Shown here: positions 8,319 to 18,378 of the stretch, piece by piece
Layout of the letters: each line of letters starts with the position of its first letter
How positions within the stretch are numbered: the stretch's first letter is position 1
Assembly: GCA_902627575.1 (NCBI GenBank)
Contig: CACOJQ010000013.1
Span: 1 to 37,296, forward strand
Reading direction: 5' to 3'
Length of the DNA stretch: 37,296 nucleotides
Origin: an uncultured Bacteroidota bacterium
GTDB taxonomy: Bacteria; Bacteroidota; Bacteroidia; Flavobacteriales; BACL11
The notes under the pieces: generated by a model
Told to the model about the DNA's origin: nothing
The model's database searches: none
The model's input: only the letters and a program-made list of their open reading frames with translations
Position numbers and translations under genes: made by a program

Positions 8319-9030
8319 AATTACCCCATATAAAAACTCAAAAACAAAAAAAGAACAAGTCCAAGCAATGTTTGACAATATTGCCAAGAAATATGATTTA
8401 CTTAATCATACTCTTTCTGCTGGCATGCATAATATATGGAGAAAAAAAGCAATTCAGAAATTAACTAACAATCCAAAAACTATTTTAGATGTTGCAACAG
8501 GAACTGGTGATTTTGCAATATCAGCTGCAAAATATACAAATGCAAATATTACAGCAATAGATATTTCAAAAAATATGTTAGATTTAGGAATTAAAAAAAC
8601 TTTTGATAAAAAATTAGAAAACAGAATTGTTTTCGAAATAGCTGATGCAGAGAAACTCCCTTTTAATAAAAATAAATTTGATGCAATTACTGTTGGATTT
8701 GGAGTAAGAAATTTTGAAAATTTAACCAAAGGTTTACATGAAATTTATCGTGTATTGTCTAAAAAAGGAATAATTGTAATTCTTGAACCTTCAATTCCTA
8801 AATTATTTCCACTAAAACAACTTTACTATATTTATTTCAACTATTTACTTCCAAATATAGGATATATTATTTCTGGTGATAGAAGTGCTTATAAATATCT
8901 TCCAGAGTCCGTAAAAAAATTTCCGTCAGCTAAAAAGTTCATCAACAAACTAGAAAAAGCTGGATTTAAAAATTGTAAGCATTTATATTTGACATTTGGA
9001 ATTGTTAGTCTCTACATAGCAATAAAATAG
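8311..9030 (+). CDS. ubiE: Demethylmenaquinone methyltransferase
   Basis: A 239-aa class I SAM methyltransferase of the UbiE/MenG family. It starts with the typical KEQVQAMFDNIAKKYDLLNHTLS, has motif I ILDVATGTGDFAI, AIDISKNML (acidic loop), and the family-specific VGFGVRNFENL and ILEPSIPK. It methylates demethylmenaquinone to menaquinone, the usual respiratory quinone in Bacteroidota, which lack the ubiquinone pathway. The 8-bp overlap with the heptose kinase gene and 21-bp gap to porT fit one operon. ubiE next to porT is a common Bacteroidota arrangement. Confidence 0.95.
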   Translation: MSKITPYKNSKTKKEQVQAMFDNIAKKYDLLNHTLSAGMHNIWRKKAIQKLTNNPKTILDVATGTGDFAISAAKYTNANITAIDISKNMLDLGIKKTFDKKLENRIVFEIADAEKLPFNKNKFDAITVGFGVRNFENLTKGLHEIYRVLSKKGIIVILEPSIPKLFPLKQLYYIYFNYLLPNIGYIISGDRSAYKYLPESVKKFPSAKKFINKLEKAGFKNCKHLYLTFGIVSLYIAIK

Positions 9031-9051
9031 TTTAAAAATCGTTCTGTTCTG

Positions 9052-9762
9052 ATGCAAAAAATTAAAAAATTTTATTTGATAATAACAATTTTATCTTTTG
9101 GTTTCAACTCATACGCGCAAAAGTACAAGAAACCAAAAAATTTAGCTCGTTATGATCACCAAAAAATTCATTTTGGATTTACTCTTGGTATTAATAATTT
9201 AAATTTTAATCATCAAAAAAACTCAAGTACAATAAATAATGACTCAATAAAAAGTATAAATACTATAAGTCAAAAAGGTTTTAACTTAGGCATTGTATCA
9301 AACTTAAGGCTTAGTAAGTATACAGATTTAAGATTTATTCCTGCACTGGTTTTTGGAGAAAGAAAAATTAATTACGGATTCCAAGATTCTGCTATTATAA
9401 ATTATGAGTTAAAAAGAATAGAATCAACATTATTAGATTTTCCTATTCATATTAAATATAAATCAGAACGATATAATAACTTCAGAACATATGTAATCTC
9501 AGGAATTAAATATAGTCTAGACATTGCATCTCAAGCACGAATCGATGATGAAGGAAAGGAAATAATTAAACTTAAACGCAATGATTTTATGGCAGAAATT
9601 GGATTTGGCATTGATTTTTACTTAGAATATTTTAAATTTTCACCTCAAATTAAAATTTCATACGGACTTTTAAATTTACTATCAGAAGACAATACGATTT
9701 TTTCAAATTCTATTAATAGTTTAACAACAAACGGCTGGATGCTTTCATTTACATTTGAATAA
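9052..9762 (+). CDS. porT: PorT family outer-membrane beta-barrel protein (type IX secretion)
   Basis: A 236-aa protein with a signal peptide ending near YAQ, then alternating-hydrophobicity strands expected of an eight-stranded outer-membrane barrel. The start HFGFTLGINNLNFN and the strands near LRFIPALVFGERKINY fit the PorT family, as does the aromatic C-terminus (MLSFTFE). PorT is needed for T9SS-dependent secretion and gliding in Bacteroidota. The genomic position after ubiE supports the call over a generic barrel. Several proteins in this window end in T9SS-like sorting domains, so the system should be functional here. Confidence 0.85.
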   Translation: MQKIKKFYLIITILSFGFNSYAQKYKKPKNLARYDHQKIHFGFTLGINNLNFNHQKNSSTINNDSIKSINTISQKGFNLGIVSNLRLSKYTDLRFIPALVFGERKINYGFQDSAIINYELKRIESTLLDFPIHIKYKSERYNNFRTYVISGIKYSLDIASQARIDDEGKEIIKLKRNDFMAEIGFGIDFYLEYFKFSPQIKISYGLLNLLSEDNTIFSNSINSLTTNGWMLSFTFE

Positions 9763-9822
9763 TGTAAACTTATCAGTTTAATAATGTCAATCTAACAAAA
9801 ATTTGTATAAAAAATTAATTTT

Positions 9823-10119
9823 ATGTATAATTGCATGATTATTAAGTGTTTAAAAATGCAATTTGACTTTTTTCTATCCATTTTTCTTTTCGTTTTTATT
9901 TATTTTGTCATTTTATTAATTGCAAAAAAAATAGGATGGAAGAAAAAAAAAGTTGTTGAAAACTGTAGTAATGCTTGTCCAAAATGTAATCAATCTCTAA
10001 ATAGGATTCCAAGAAAAAAAGTTGATCATATAATAATTAATTTAACTTTTAGAATTTTTGAATTTAAAAGATACAAGTGCAGTGGTTCAGAAAATGATTG
10101 GGAGGGCTTAAGATGGTAA
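9823..10119 (+). CDS. Small single-TM protein with a degenerate zinc ribbon
   Basis: Up to 98 aa, not assigned to a named family. One transmembrane helix (FFLSIFLFVFIYFVILLIA) is followed by a basic KKIGWKKKK stretch, so the C-terminal part should be cytoplasmic. That part looks like a worn zinc ribbon: CPKC, then after about 30 residues RYKC followed by SGSENDWEGLRW, where related ribbons carry a second CxxC before WEGL. The fourth metal ligand is therefore missing. Initiation could be at 9823 or at the in-frame ATG 9856 (MQFDFFLS), which I prefer because it begins just before the helix. It may be a real small gene or a decaying one. Confidence 0.6.
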   Translation: MYNCMIIKCLKMQFDFFLSIFLFVFIYFVILLIAKKIGWKKKKVVENCSNACPKCNQSLNRIPRKKVDHIIINLTFRIFEFKRYKCSGSENDWEGLRW

Positions 10120-10226
10120 AGTTTTAAAAAACAAGGGCAATCTTTTTAATACGAAATCAACCAAATCTACTTTTTTCCATCATGAGCAATTATAGCTATT
10201 CACATATAACAAAAATACAGTAAAAA

Positions 10227-10943
10227 TTAGCAAAAAAGGATTTTATGCAAAACAACAGCAGATGCAATACTAACATTCAAAGATTCAGCCTTTCCTTGTT
10301 TTTCAATTTTAATTTTTTTATCAACTATTTCTAGTAAGCTATCATTAATACCATTGGATTCATTTCCTAAAATAAGATATAGATTAGCTGGAAATTTCTG
10401 ACGACTTAAATTAACACCATCTAAGGTTGCCGCATATATTGGGTATTGAACTTTATCTAAATACTTAATTAAATCAGTATAAAATATATTTACTCTAAAA
10501 ATTGAACCCATAGTTGATTGAACTACCTTAGGATTATAAACATCAACAGTATTATTTGAGCAAACAATATTTTTTACTCCAAACCAATCACATGTTCTTA
10601 TAATAGTACCTAAATTTCCTGGGTTATTGATTCCATCTAAAATTAAAGTTATCCCTTCAAAAAATTTGATTTTATTGTATTGTATTTTAACTGTAGCTAA
10701 AATATTGTTGGGGTTCACTTGACTAGAAATTTTAGCTAAATCACTCTCTGAAATTTCATTTATATCATATCTAGAATACTTATGTATTATCTTTTTTGTA
10801 CAATATATGGATTGAATTTCATAATTAGATTTTATAAGTTCATCAATACACTTCTCCCCTTCTACCAAAAACAAATTATGCTTGTCTCTGTATTTTTTAA
10901 AGTGTAAAGAATTTATAAACTTTATTGATTTCTTACTTATCAC
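10227..10943 (-). CDS. SpoU/TrmH-family RNA 2'-O-methyltransferase
   Basis: A protein of about 238 aa with the small N-terminal substrate-binding domain (HFKKYRDKHNLFLVEGEK) and a SPOUT catalytic domain with the trefoil-knot motifs: ILDGINNPGNLGTIIRTCDWFG (key NPGNLGTIIR), LILGNESNGI, and KIEKQGKAESLNVSIASAVV near the C-terminus. The family transfers methyl from SAM to 2'-OH of rRNA or tRNA; the target is not readable. I start at the GTG at 10943, because the longer frame from 11036 adds 31 non-conserved residues and covers the fbaA promoter region. The gene is divergent from fbaA. Confidence 0.87.
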   Translation of the reverse strand: MISKKSIKFINSLHFKKYRDKHNLFLVEGEKCIDELIKSNYEIQSIYCTKKIIHKYSRYDINEISESDLAKISSQVNPNNILATVKIQYNKIKFFEGITLILDGINNPGNLGTIIRTCDWFGVKNIVCSNNTVDVYNPKVVQSTMGSIFRVNIFYTDLIKYLDKVQYPIYAATLDGVNLSRQKFPANLYLILGNESNGINDSLLEIVDKKIKIEKQGKAESLNVSIASAVVLHKILFC

Positions 10944-11011
10944 AATAAATAAATTTAATTTCAATAATAAGAATTTATTATAAATATATGGTGTTGTTTT
11001 ATACAATCTTG

Positions 11012-11019
11012 TAATTTTG
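11012..11019 (+). promoter_or_regulatory. Bacteroidota -7 promoter element of fbaA
   Basis: TAATTTTG fits TAnnTTTG and ends 15 bp before the fbaA ATG at 11035. A TTG lies at 10994-10996, with a spacer shorter than usual. The position argues for the shorter version of the divergent methyltransferase gene. Confidence 0.6.
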
Positions 11020-11034
11020 CTCAAAATAAAAATC

Positions 11035-12102
11035 ATGTCAAAATTTAAACCAGGAGTACTTTCAGGAAATCAAATACAAGAACTTTTTAAAGATGCTAAA
11101 AAACACAAATATGCCCTTCCCGCAGTTAATGTTACTAACTCAAGCACAGTAAATGCTGTAATGGAAACATCAGCTGAATTAAATTCTCCATCTATCATTC
11201 AATTTTCAAATGGGGGATGTCTATTTTATGCAGGCAAAGGACTTTCTAATGAAAATCAAAAAGCAGCGATTGCTGGCGGTATTTCAGGGGCTTTACATGT
11301 TCATAAAATGGCAAAATTATACGGTAGCAGTATAATACTACACACTGACCATGCTGCTAAAAAATTGCTTCCATGGATTGATGGTTTACTTGAAGCAGGT
11401 GAGGAATTCTACAAAAAAAACGGTAAACCTCTTTTTTCTTCTCACATGATTGATTTGTCAGAAGAACCTATCGAAGAAAATATCGAAATATGCAAAAAAT
11501 ATCTTAAAAGAATGAGTGCAATTGATATGACACTAGAAATAGAACTTGGCGTTACAGGAGGAGAAGAAGATGGCGTAGATAATACTAATGTAGATGTTTC
11601 AAAACTATACACTCAGCCTGAAGAAGTTGCATATGCTTATGAAGAATTGATAAAAATAAGTGATAGATTTACAATAGCTGCTGCGTTTGGAAATGTACAC
11701 GGGGTTTATAAGCCTGGTAATGTTGTATTAACACCAAAAATTTTATATAATTCGCAGAAATTTATTGAAAATAAGTTTAATACTTCTTCTAATCCACTTA
11801 ATTTTGTTTTCCATGGTGGCTCAGGCTCTAGTAAAGATGAAATTAAAGAGGCTATTAGTTACGGTGTTATTAAAATGAATATTGATACAGATTTACAATG
11901 GGGGTTCACAATTGGAACAAGAGATTATTTTGATAAATACAAAGAGTACGTCAAAGCACAAATAGGAAACCCAGAAGGAGAAGATAAGCCAAATAAAAAA
12001 TACTATGATCCGAGAAAATGGATTAGAGAAGGTGAGTTAACATTCAAAGATAGACTTATTAAGTCATTTGAGGATTTAAATAACATAAATACAAATAAAT
12101 AA
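11035..12102 (+). CDS. fbaA: Class II fructose-bisphosphate aldolase
   Basis: A 355-aa class IIa aldolase, close to E. coli FbaA (359 aa). It has the catalytic/zinc motif [10 protein letters not shown] (residues 101-110), the [17 protein letters not shown] loop with the glutamate zinc-region ligands, [13 protein letters not shown] with a zinc histidine, and VFHGGSGSS for phosphate binding. It splits fructose-1,6-bisphosphate into DHAP and glyceraldehyde-3-phosphate in glycolysis and gluconeogenesis. The start at 11035 ([11 protein letters not shown]) is preferred over the upstream ATG at 11017, which falls within the likely -7 element. accD begins one base after the stop. Confidence 0.96.
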   Translation: MSKFKPGVLSGNQIQELFKDAKKHKYALPAVNVTNSSTVNAVMETSAELNSPSIIQFSNGGCLFYAGKGLSNENQKAAIAGGISGALHVHKMAKLYGSSIILHTDHAAKKLLPWIDGLLEAGEEFYKKNGKPLFSSHMIDLSEEPIEENIEICKKYLKRMSAIDMTLEIELGVTGGEEDGVDNTNVDVSKLYTQPEEVAYAYEELIKISDRFTIAAAFGNVHGVYKPGNVVLTPKILYNSQKFIENKFNTSSNPLNFVFHGGSGSSKDEIKEAISYGVIKMNIDTDLQWGFTIGTRDYFDKYKEYVKAQIGNPEGEDKPNKKYYDPRKWIREGELTFKDRLIKSFEDLNNINTNK

Positions 12103-12103
12103 A

Positions 12104-12949
12104 ATGGGTTGGTTTAAAAGAAATAAAGAAGGTATAACAACATCAACACACGAAAAAAAAGAAACTCCAGATGGTTTATGGAGTAAATGTTCAAAATGTA
12201 AAACAATAGTAACAACCAAAGAGCATATTGCCAATCTACATGTTTGTAACCACTGTGGTAACCACGATAGAATTGGTTCTAAGGAGTATTTTAATATTTT
12301 ATTTGATAATAATAAATTCAAAGAATTAGATAAAAACATGTCTTCTTTAGATCCATTAAAATTTGAAGACAAGCAAAAATATACAGATAGAATAAAATTA
12401 ATGCAAAAGAAAACTGGCTTAAATGATGCTGTTAGAACTGCATACGGAAAAATAAACGAAAAAAAAGCAGTTATTGCTTGTATGGATTTTAAATTTATCG
12501 GAGGATCAATGGGCTCTGTTGTAGGCGAAAAAATTTCGAGAGCTATTGACTATGCAAGACTAACTAAATCACCAATAATCATCATATCTCAATCTGGAGG
12601 TGCAAGAATGATGGAAGCAGGAATATCATTAATGCAATTAGCAAAAACATCTGCAAAAATTGCACAACTTGGTGAAGAAGGTCTTCCATACATTTCTTTA
12701 TGTACTCATCCTACATTCGGTGGTGCTACAGCATCTTTTTCGATGCTAGGAGACATAAATATTGCTGAACCTAATGCATTAATTGGATTTGCAGGTCCAA
12801 AGGTTGTAAAAGAAACTATTGGAAAAGATTTACCTAAAGGGTTTCAAACAGCAGAATTTTTGCTTGAAAAAGGTTTCATTGACATTATTGTTGAAAGAAA
12901 AAATCTTAAAACAAAAATTACTTTATTATTAAAAATGTTTAAAAATTAG
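12104..12949 (+). CDS. accD: Acetyl-CoA carboxylase carboxyltransferase subunit beta
   Basis: A 281-aa protein with an N-terminal zinc ribbon whose ligands are C29, C32, C48 and C51 (WSKCSKC...HVCNHCG). The crotonase-fold carboxyltransferase domain follows, with [25 protein letters not shown] and [12 protein letters not shown] forming the oxyanion and acyl-CoA sites. With AccA it transfers carboxyl from carboxybiotin to acetyl-CoA, making malonyl-CoA for fatty acid synthesis. It follows fbaA by one base, so the two are likely co-transcribed. Length is normal. Confidence 0.96.
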   Translation: MGWFKRNKEGITTSTHEKKETPDGLWSKCSKCKTIVTTKEHIANLHVCNHCGNHDRIGSKEYFNILFDNNKFKELDKNMSSLDPLKFEDKQKYTDRIKLMQKKTGLNDAVRTAYGKINEKKAVIACMDFKFIGGSMGSVVGEKISRAIDYARLTKSPIIIISQSGGARMMEAGISLMQLAKTSAKIAQLGEEGLPYISLCTHPTFGGATASFSMLGDINIAEPNALIGFAGPKVVKETIGKDLPKGFQTAEFLLEKGFIDIIVERKNLKTKITLLLKMFKN

Positions 12950-12980
12950 TTAAAAAAGCAAAATTATTAAATAAGTTTAT

Positions 12981-12988
12981 TAGTTTTG
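12981..12988 (+). promoter_or_regulatory. Bacteroidota -7 promoter element of rpsO
   Basis: TAGTTTTG matches TAnnTTTG, 28 bp before the rpsO ATG, leaving a leader of about 20-25 nt. No good -33 TTG is visible. Confidence 0.6.
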
Positions 12989-13016
12989 CAGCCCTATACA
13001 AGTACCGAAAACAAAT

Positions 13017-13286
13017 ATGACAATAACAAAGCAAGAAAAAGAAAATATTTTTAAAAAATTTGGTGATAGTGTTAAAGATTCAGGATCGGTTCATTCTCAG
13101 GTTGCATTATTTACTGGTAAAATCAAAAATTTAACAAATCATCTTAAAAAAAATCGCAAAGACTACGGAACACAGAGGTCCCTTCAAAAAATGGTTGGTA
13201 AAAGAAGAAAATTATTACAATACCTGAAAAACAAAGATATTCTCAAGTATAGAGAGTTAATAAAAGACTTGGGTCTTAGAAGATAG
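13017..13286 (+). CDS. rpsO: Small ribosomal subunit protein uS15
   Basis: An 89-aa protein, the exact usual length for S15, with GDSVKDSGSVHSQVALFTGKI, the helix NLTNHLKKNRKDYGTQRSLQKMVGKRRKLLQYLKNKD (key HLKKNRKDYGTQRSL and GKRRKLLQYL) and the C-terminal YRELIKDLGLRR. S15 is a primary binder of the 16S rRNA central domain. It precedes pnp, the classical rpsO-pnp order, with a hairpin terminator between them. Confidence 0.97.
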   Translation: MTITKQEKENIFKKFGDSVKDSGSVHSQVALFTGKIKNLTNHLKKNRKDYGTQRSLQKMVGKRRKLLQYLKNKDILKYRELIKDLGLRR

Positions 13287-13293
13287 ATAACTA

Positions 13294-13325
13294 AAAAAAG
13301 GCAATAAAATATTGCCTTTTTTAAT
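13294..13325 (+). terminator. Rho-independent terminator after rpsO
   Basis: A hairpin with arms 13294-13306 (AAAAAAGGCAATA) and 13310-13322 (TATTGCCTTTTTT) around an AAA loop; the T-run overlaps the second arm. It sits in the rpsO-pnp gap and may only partly stop transcription, letting pnp be read from the rpsO promoter. Confidence 0.85.
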
Positions 13326-13342
13326 TAATTTAAAAAAATATA

Positions 13343-15478
13343 ATGACAAAAGAAGTTAAAGAGATAATTAGATTAGATGATGGAAGAGAAATATTACTTA
13401 CAACAGGAAAGTTGGCAAAGCAAGCGCACGGATCTGTTGAAGTAAGAATGGGAAAAACTCATATACTTGCTACTGTGGTATCAAGTTTAGAAGCAAAAGA
13501 AGGAGTAGATTTTTTACCGCTTACTGTAGACTACAGAGAAAAATTTGCTGCTGACGGAAGGTTTCCTGGTGGATTTCTCAAAAGAGAAGCTAGACCAACT
13601 GACCAGGAAATACTTGTAATGCGTTTAGTAGATCGAATTTTACGACCAATGTTTCCAAAAGATTACCATGCTGAAGTACAAATCATGATATCTTTAAATT
13701 CTCATGATGAAAATGTAAAACCTGACGCACTTGCTGCATTAGCTGCATCAACAGCAATTACTTTGTCTGATATTCCATTTAATGGACCTATTTCAGAATG
13801 TAGAGTATCTAGAATAAATAACAAATTTGTAATAAATCCATCATCAGAGGACCTAGAAAATGCTGATATTGACTTAATGGTAGGGGCCTCTCATAACAGC
13901 ATTGCAATGGTTGAAGGTGAAATGAGTGAGGTATCTGAAAAGGAGATGATAGATGCAATTAAAATCGCTCATGAAGCTATCAAAATACAATGTGACGCTC
14001 AATTAAAATTGGCTGAAAAAGCAAATATAGCAAAAGACAAAAGAGAATACTGTCATGAGGTACATAACGATGCGTTGAGACAAAGAATATTAAAAGAAAC
14101 ATATGATAAAATATATAAAGTTGCTTCAGAAGGATTATCAAAAAATGAAAGATCTGCACAACTTAAAGAAATAAAATCAAATTGGGTTGAATCACTTACA
14201 GATGAAGAACTTGAATCATATGACGAAAATCTAATAAATCTATATTACAGTAAGTCGGAAAAAGAAGCTATCAGAGATTTAGCTTTAAATGAAGGTAAAA
14301 GATTAGATGGAAGAAACACGAAAGAAATAAGAGACATTTGGTGTGAAATTGATTATTTAGATAGCCCTCATGGATCATCAGTATTTACAAGAGGACAAAC
14401 TCAATCTCTAACAACAGTAACTCTTGGATCAGCTACAGATGTTAACAGATTAGATGGTGTAACTTATCAAGGTCACGAGAAATTTTATTTACATTACAAC
14501 TTCCCCCCTTTTTCAACAGGAGAAGCAAGAATGCTAAGAGGAACGAGTAGAAGAGAAATTGGTCACGGAAACTTAGCTCAAAGAGCCTTAAAAAACATGA
14601 TACCAGATGATAATCCTTACACTGTAAGAATTGTTTCTGATATTTTGGAATCAAACGGATCATCATCTATGGCAACAGTTTGTGCTGGAACATTGGCCTT
14701 AATGGATGCTGGTATTAAAATAAAAAAACCTGTGTCAGGAATAGCAATGGGTTTAATTTCCGATCAAAAAGATACAACTAATTATGCTATTTTGTCTGAT
14801 ATTTTGGGAGACGAGGATCATCTCGGAGATATGGATTTTAAAATCTGTGGTACAGAAAAAGGAATTACAGCCTGTCAAATGGATATAAAAGTTCAAGGTT
14901 TATCCTATGACATACTTTCTGAAGCCTTGGATCAAGCTAGAGAAGGAAGAATTCATATACTTAATAAATTAATTGAAACAATAGCTGAACCAAGAAAAGA
15001 ATTAAAACCGCAAACTCCTAAAATTATAACTTTAAAAGTACCAAAGTCAACAATAGGAGGAATTATTGGCCCTGGAGGTAAAATTATTCAAGAACTTCAA
15101 ACAGCTACTGAAACCAATATCTCAATTGAAGAAATTGACGATCATGGTATTGTTGAAATTTTAGGTACTGATCAACAAAAAATCAATTTAGCAGTAGAAA
15201 AAATAAAGTCTATTGCTTTTGTGCCTGAAATTGGTGAAGTTTACAAGGGGAAAGTTAAATCAATAATGCCTTATGGAGCATTTGTTGGAATTTCAGCAAA
15301 TACTGATGGCCTTTTGCATGTTTCTGAAATTGATTGGAAAAGAGTTGAAAAGGTAGAAGATGTTTTAAAAGAAGGTGATACTATAGAAGTTAAACTTATT
15401 GATATTGATGAAAGAAGTGGTAAATTAAAACTATCAAGAAAAGTACTATTACCTAAGCCAGCAAAAGAAAAAAAATAA
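13343..15478 (+). CDS. pnp: Polyribonucleotide nucleotidyltransferase (PNPase)
   Basis: A 711-aa phosphorolytic 3'-5' exoribonuclease. In order it shows RNase PH domain 1 (LATVVSS...[22 protein letters not shown]), a helical linker, RNase PH domain 2 ([29 protein letters not shown], and the catalytic-region [15 protein letters not shown]), a KH domain ([15 protein letters not shown]) and an S1 domain near residues 630-700 ([19 protein letters not shown]). It degrades mRNA and structured RNA in the cytoplasm. Length and domain order are standard. It lies 57 bp downstream of rpsO, with a hairpin between. Confidence 0.97.
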   Translation: MTKEVKEIIRLDDGREILLTTGKLAKQAHGSVEVRMGKTHILATVVSSLEAKEGVDFLPLTVDYREKFAADGRFPGGFLKREARPTDQEILVMRLVDRILRPMFPKDYHAEVQIMISLNSHDENVKPDALAALAASTAITLSDIPFNGPISECRVSRINNKFVINPSSEDLENADIDLMVGASHNSIAMVEGEMSEVSEKEMIDAIKIAHEAIKIQCDAQLKLAEKANIAKDKREYCHEVHNDALRQRILKETYDKIYKVASEGLSKNERSAQLKEIKSNWVESLTDEELESYDENLINLYYSKSEKEAIRDLALNEGKRLDGRNTKEIRDIWCEIDYLDSPHGSSVFTRGQTQSLTTVTLGSATDVNRLDGVTYQGHEKFYLHYNFPPFSTGEARMLRGTSRREIGHGNLAQRALKNMIPDDNPYTVRIVSDILESNGSSSMATVCAGTLALMDAGIKIKKPVSGIAMGLISDQKDTTNYAILSDILGDEDHLGDMDFKICGTEKGITACQMDIKVQGLSYDILSEALDQAREGRIHILNKLIETIAEPRKELKPQTPKIITLKVPKSTIGGIIGPGGKIIQELQTATETNISIEEIDDHGIVEILGTDQQKINLAVEKIKSIAFVPEIGEVYKGKVKSIMPYGAFVGISANTDGLLHVSEIDWKRVEKVEDVLKEGDTIEVKLIDIDERSGKLKLSRKVLLPKPAKEKK

Positions 15479-15554
15479 TTTATAGAAATTTTGTAACTAT
15501 TTAATTTTTTAAACGTAAAAAGTGGGTGGTTTAAAATAATTTTAAAAAATAAAA

Positions 15555-16418
15555 ATGAGACAACTAAAAATAACCAAACAGGTAACAAATCGAGAAACCG
15601 CATCACTTGATAAATACTTACAAGAAATCGGTAGAGTTGATTTAATTACTGCTGAAGAAGAAGTAGAGTTAGCACAAAAAATAAAAGCAGGTGATGAGAG
15701 GGCTCTGGAGAAATTAACAAAAGCTAATTTACGTTTTGTTGTATCGGTTTCAAAACAATATCAAAATCAAGGACTAACTCTTCCAGATCTTATTAATGAA
15801 GGTAATTTAGGATTAATCAAAGCTGCAAAAAGATTTGATGAAACAAGAGGCTTCAAATTTATTTCATATGCTGTTTGGTGGATTAGACAATCAATACTGC
15901 AAGCATTAGCAGAACAATCAAGAATTGTTAGACTCCCCTTAAATAAAATTGGGTCAATAAATAAAATCAACAAAGCATATGCAATGCTGGAGCAAAAGTT
16001 TGAAAGACCCCCTACCGCAGAAGAAATATCAGAATTAGTTGATCTTTCAATTACTGAAGTAAAACAATCACTAAAAAATACAGGAAGACATATTTCTATG
16101 GATGCTCCTTTAATCGAAGGTGAAGACAGTAGTTTATACGATGTTATGGGATCAGAAGATAGTCCAAATCCAGATGCTGATCTTATGCTTGAATCACTCA
16201 GAGAGGAAATCAGGAGAGCTTTAGATACATTGACCCCAAGAGAAGCGGATGTTGTTTCTTCTTACTTTGGACTAAACGGTGGGCACGCTATGACTCTTGA
16301 AGAAATAGGTGAGAAATTTGATTTAACCAGAGAAAGAGTTAGGCAAATTAAAGAAAAGGCTGTCAGAAGACTTAAGCAAACATCAAGAAGTAAAATATTA
16401 AAAACTTATTTAGGCTAA
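15555..16418 (+). CDS. rpoD: Primary RNA polymerase sigma factor
   Basis: A 287-aa group 1 sigma factor of the short Bacteroidota type, without the long region 1.1 or the non-conserved insert of E. coli RpoD. Region 1.2 reads [16 protein letters not shown], regions 2.1-2.4 include [16 protein letters not shown] and [16 protein letters not shown], region 3 follows, and region 4.2 carries the helix-turn-helix [20 protein letters not shown]. It directs RNA polymerase to the -33/-7 promoters of this phylum. The gap after pnp is 76 bp without a clear terminator. Confidence 0.96.
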   Translation: MRQLKITKQVTNRETASLDKYLQEIGRVDLITAEEEVELAQKIKAGDERALEKLTKANLRFVVSVSKQYQNQGLTLPDLINEGNLGLIKAAKRFDETRGFKFISYAVWWIRQSILQALAEQSRIVRLPLNKIGSINKINKAYAMLEQKFERPPTAEEISELVDLSITEVKQSLKNTGRHISMDAPLIEGEDSSLYDVMGSEDSPNPDADLMLESLREEIRRALDTLTPREADVVSSYFGLNGGHAMTLEEIGEKFDLTRERVRQIKEKAVRRLKQTSRSKILKTYLG

Positions 16419-16421
16419 TTG

Positions 16422-16445
16422 GAAAAGTAACTCTTTTCTTTCTTT
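16422..16445 (+). terminator. Weak hairpin after rpoD
   Basis: GAAAAG (16422-16427) pairs with CTTTTC (16433-16438) around TAACT, followed by a T-rich stretch. It is only 6 bp, so it may attenuate rather than end transcription into rpe. Confidence 0.35.
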
Positions 16446-16451
16446 AAAATA

Positions 16452-17102
16452 ATGGGACATAAAATAGCACCTTCGATACTTGCTTGCGATTTTGGTAAAC
16501 TTACCGATGAATGTAAAATGGTAAATAAAAGTGAAGCAGATTGGTTTCACATCGATGTAATGGATGGTGTTTTTGTTCCCAATATATCATTTGGAATGCC
16601 TGTTATCAAATCTATAAATACGATAGCAGAGAAAACATTGGATATCCATCTTATGATAATAGAACCTGATAGATATATATCTAATTTTAAAGAATTAGGT
16701 GCAGATATTTTAACTATTCATTTAGAAGCATGTAATCATTTACATAGAACAATACATAAAATAAAAGAAGAAGGAATGAGAGCTGGCGTAGCAATAAATC
16801 CTCATACACCTGTTAATTTACTGAATGATGTTATAAAAGATATTGACTTAGTTTGTTTGATGTCTGTGAACCCTGGGTTTGGTGGACAATTATTTATTGA
16901 AAACACATACAATAAAATAACTGATCTAAAAAAATTAATTGATAAAAAAGAGAGTAAAACAGAAATTCAAATAGATGGTGGAGTAAATACTAGCAATGCA
17001 AGAAAATTGATTAATTGTGGAGCAGATGTTTTAGTTGCTGGTAGCTTCGTTTTTAAATCAGATAATCCTATTAATACAATATCAGAATTAAAAAATATTT
17101 AA
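16452..17102 (+). CDS. rpe: Ribulose-phosphate 3-epimerase
   Basis: A 216-aa TIM-barrel enzyme with the family signatures APSILACDFGKL, HIDVMDGVFVPNISFG (metal-binding His and catalytic Asp), LDIHLMI, the MSVNPGFGGQLFI phosphate loop and IQIDGGVNTSNA. It interconverts ribulose-5-phosphate and xylulose-5-phosphate in the pentose phosphate pathway. It starts 33 bp after rpoD. Its last four bases overlap the end of the convergent dehydrogenase gene. Confidence 0.96.
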   Translation: MGHKIAPSILACDFGKLTDECKMVNKSEADWFHIDVMDGVFVPNISFGMPVIKSINTIAEKTLDIHLMIIEPDRYISNFKELGADILTIHLEACNHLHRTIHKIKEEGMRAGVAINPHTPVNLLNDVIKDIDLVCLMSVNPGFGGQLFIENTYNKITDLKKLIDKKESKTEIQIDGGVNTSNARKLINCGADVLVAGSFVFKSDNPINTISELKNI

Positions 17103-18298
17103 TTTTTGTTTATATAATCTCTCAAATACTCAAAATTAGATTTCAAATCCCCTCTGTCGCATATAGTTGCATTTAAAATAATGTTTTCTGTATCAGAAAT
17201 CAAATGAGGTATAACCTTATTTAATAAAGAATCACCAAAATCTTTAGATGCATCTTTGGGGAGCTCACACGGTAAATTACTTACAGCCATTACAGCTATA
17301 GCATCATCATTCATATAATTAGTTTCTTTTTCATTTAGTGCATCATATCCGTAGATTGGATCTTTTATAGTTGAGGATCTAATAGTGGAAGCTATAGGAC
17401 CATCAATGTCACATGAAATATCAGCAATAACTTTAAAATTTAAATCTTTAGACTTTATATCATCTTTAGTTAATAAAAATGGAGCACCTACAGCATAAAA
17501 ATGACCAGCAATAAAAATATCTGAATTTTTAGCATATTTCATAAATGATGACTCATAAAGCTCTGGGTGCTCATAGAAATGTTGTAAGTCAGAATTTACA
17601 CCATCAATTCTTTTATTAAAATCTAACGAATCTAGACTAACAAAAATAGGTTCATCAAATTTTAAGTTCAAAAAATCTTTAACTGCAACTTCTTTAATAC
17701 CACACTTTGAGAGTAATTCTATAATACCCTTTCCTACCCTTCCTTTTCCTGTAACAACTATTCTTTCTTTTGAAAAAACAATTTTATTTAGTTCATCCTC
17801 CATCTCACACCTATCTTTACACTTAAATGCAGGCTTTAAAGTATAGAAACCAGTTTTTAAACCATATGTTAATAAAGCATTGTAGGCTCCAACAATGCCT
17901 GCATATCTACCAAAACCTAATATCCTTGAACCATCTAAATTTTTTAATACTTCATAATCAACCATTTTTATTTTAAAATCTATCATTTTCTTTAATAAAT
18001 TTCGATTATATGGTTGCTTCTTAATTGTATGAGAAAAATATAAGTAGGTTTTACTTGGAATAAGATTTTCAACATTAATCTCTTTAACACCAAAAAGAAT
18101 ATTACAGTCGGTAATATCATCTACAATTTCTATACCTTCTAATTGATACTCTTCATCAGAAAAACATCTTGAAGTAGAACTTTGAACAACTACAGAAATC
18201 TTTGGATATTTATTTATCAACTCTGCACATTGCTTTGGTGTAAATGCAACACGACTATCTAAAGGTAATTTTGTCTCGCGTAGTATTCCAATTTTCAT
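17099..18298 (-). CDS. NAD(P)-dependent dehydrogenase, alanine/saccharopine dehydrogenase family
   Basis: About 399 aa. The N-terminal half resembles the AlaDH/PNT N-terminal domain (MKIGILRETKLPLDSRVAFTP, YLYFSHTIKKQPYN), and the Rossmann nucleotide-binding half is marked by IVVTGKGRVGKGIIELL. The layout is that of lysine-forming saccharopine dehydrogenase (Lys1) and related alanine-dehydrogenase-like enzymes. The exact substrate cannot be read. I start at ATG 18298 because the upstream extension to 18370 adds 24 hydrophobic residues that would overlap the tmRNA promoter. The gene is convergent with rpe and divergent from ssrA. Confidence 0.82.
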   Translation of the reverse strand: MKIGILRETKLPLDSRVAFTPKQCAELINKYPKISVVVQSSTSRCFSDEEYQLEGIEIVDDITDCNILFGVKEINVENLIPSKTYLYFSHTIKKQPYNRNLLKKMIDFKIKMVDYEVLKNLDGSRILGFGRYAGIVGAYNALLTYGLKTGFYTLKPAFKCKDRCEMEDELNKIVFSKERIVVTGKGRVGKGIIELLSKCGIKEVAVKDFLNLKFDEPIFVSLDSLDFNKRIDGVNSDLQHFYEHPELYESSFMKYAKNSDIFIAGHFYAVGAPFLLTKDDIKSKDLNFKVIADISCDIDGPIASTIRSSTIKDPIYGYDALNEKETNYMNDDAIAVMAVSNLPCELPKDASKDFGDSLLNKVIPHLISDTENIILNATICDRGDLKSNFEYLRDYINKN

Positions 18299-18352
18299 AA
18301 TCAAAAATATTATGCAAAAATAATAAAGTAAGATAGAATAATATAGTTTTTG

Positions 18353-18360
18353 TAATTTTG
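18353..18360 (+). promoter_or_regulatory. Bacteroidota -7 promoter element of ssrA
   Basis: TAATTTTG fits TAnnTTTG and ends 18 bp before the mature tmRNA 5' end, leaving a short 5' leader for RNase P to remove. Confidence 0.55.
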
Positions 18361-18378
18361 CGAAGTTCATTATTTCTT

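Noticed and set aside
11017-11036. Longer starts for fbaA (11017) and the SpoU methyltransferase (11036)
   Set aside because: Both extensions are non-conserved and would overlap each other and the likely fbaA -7 element.
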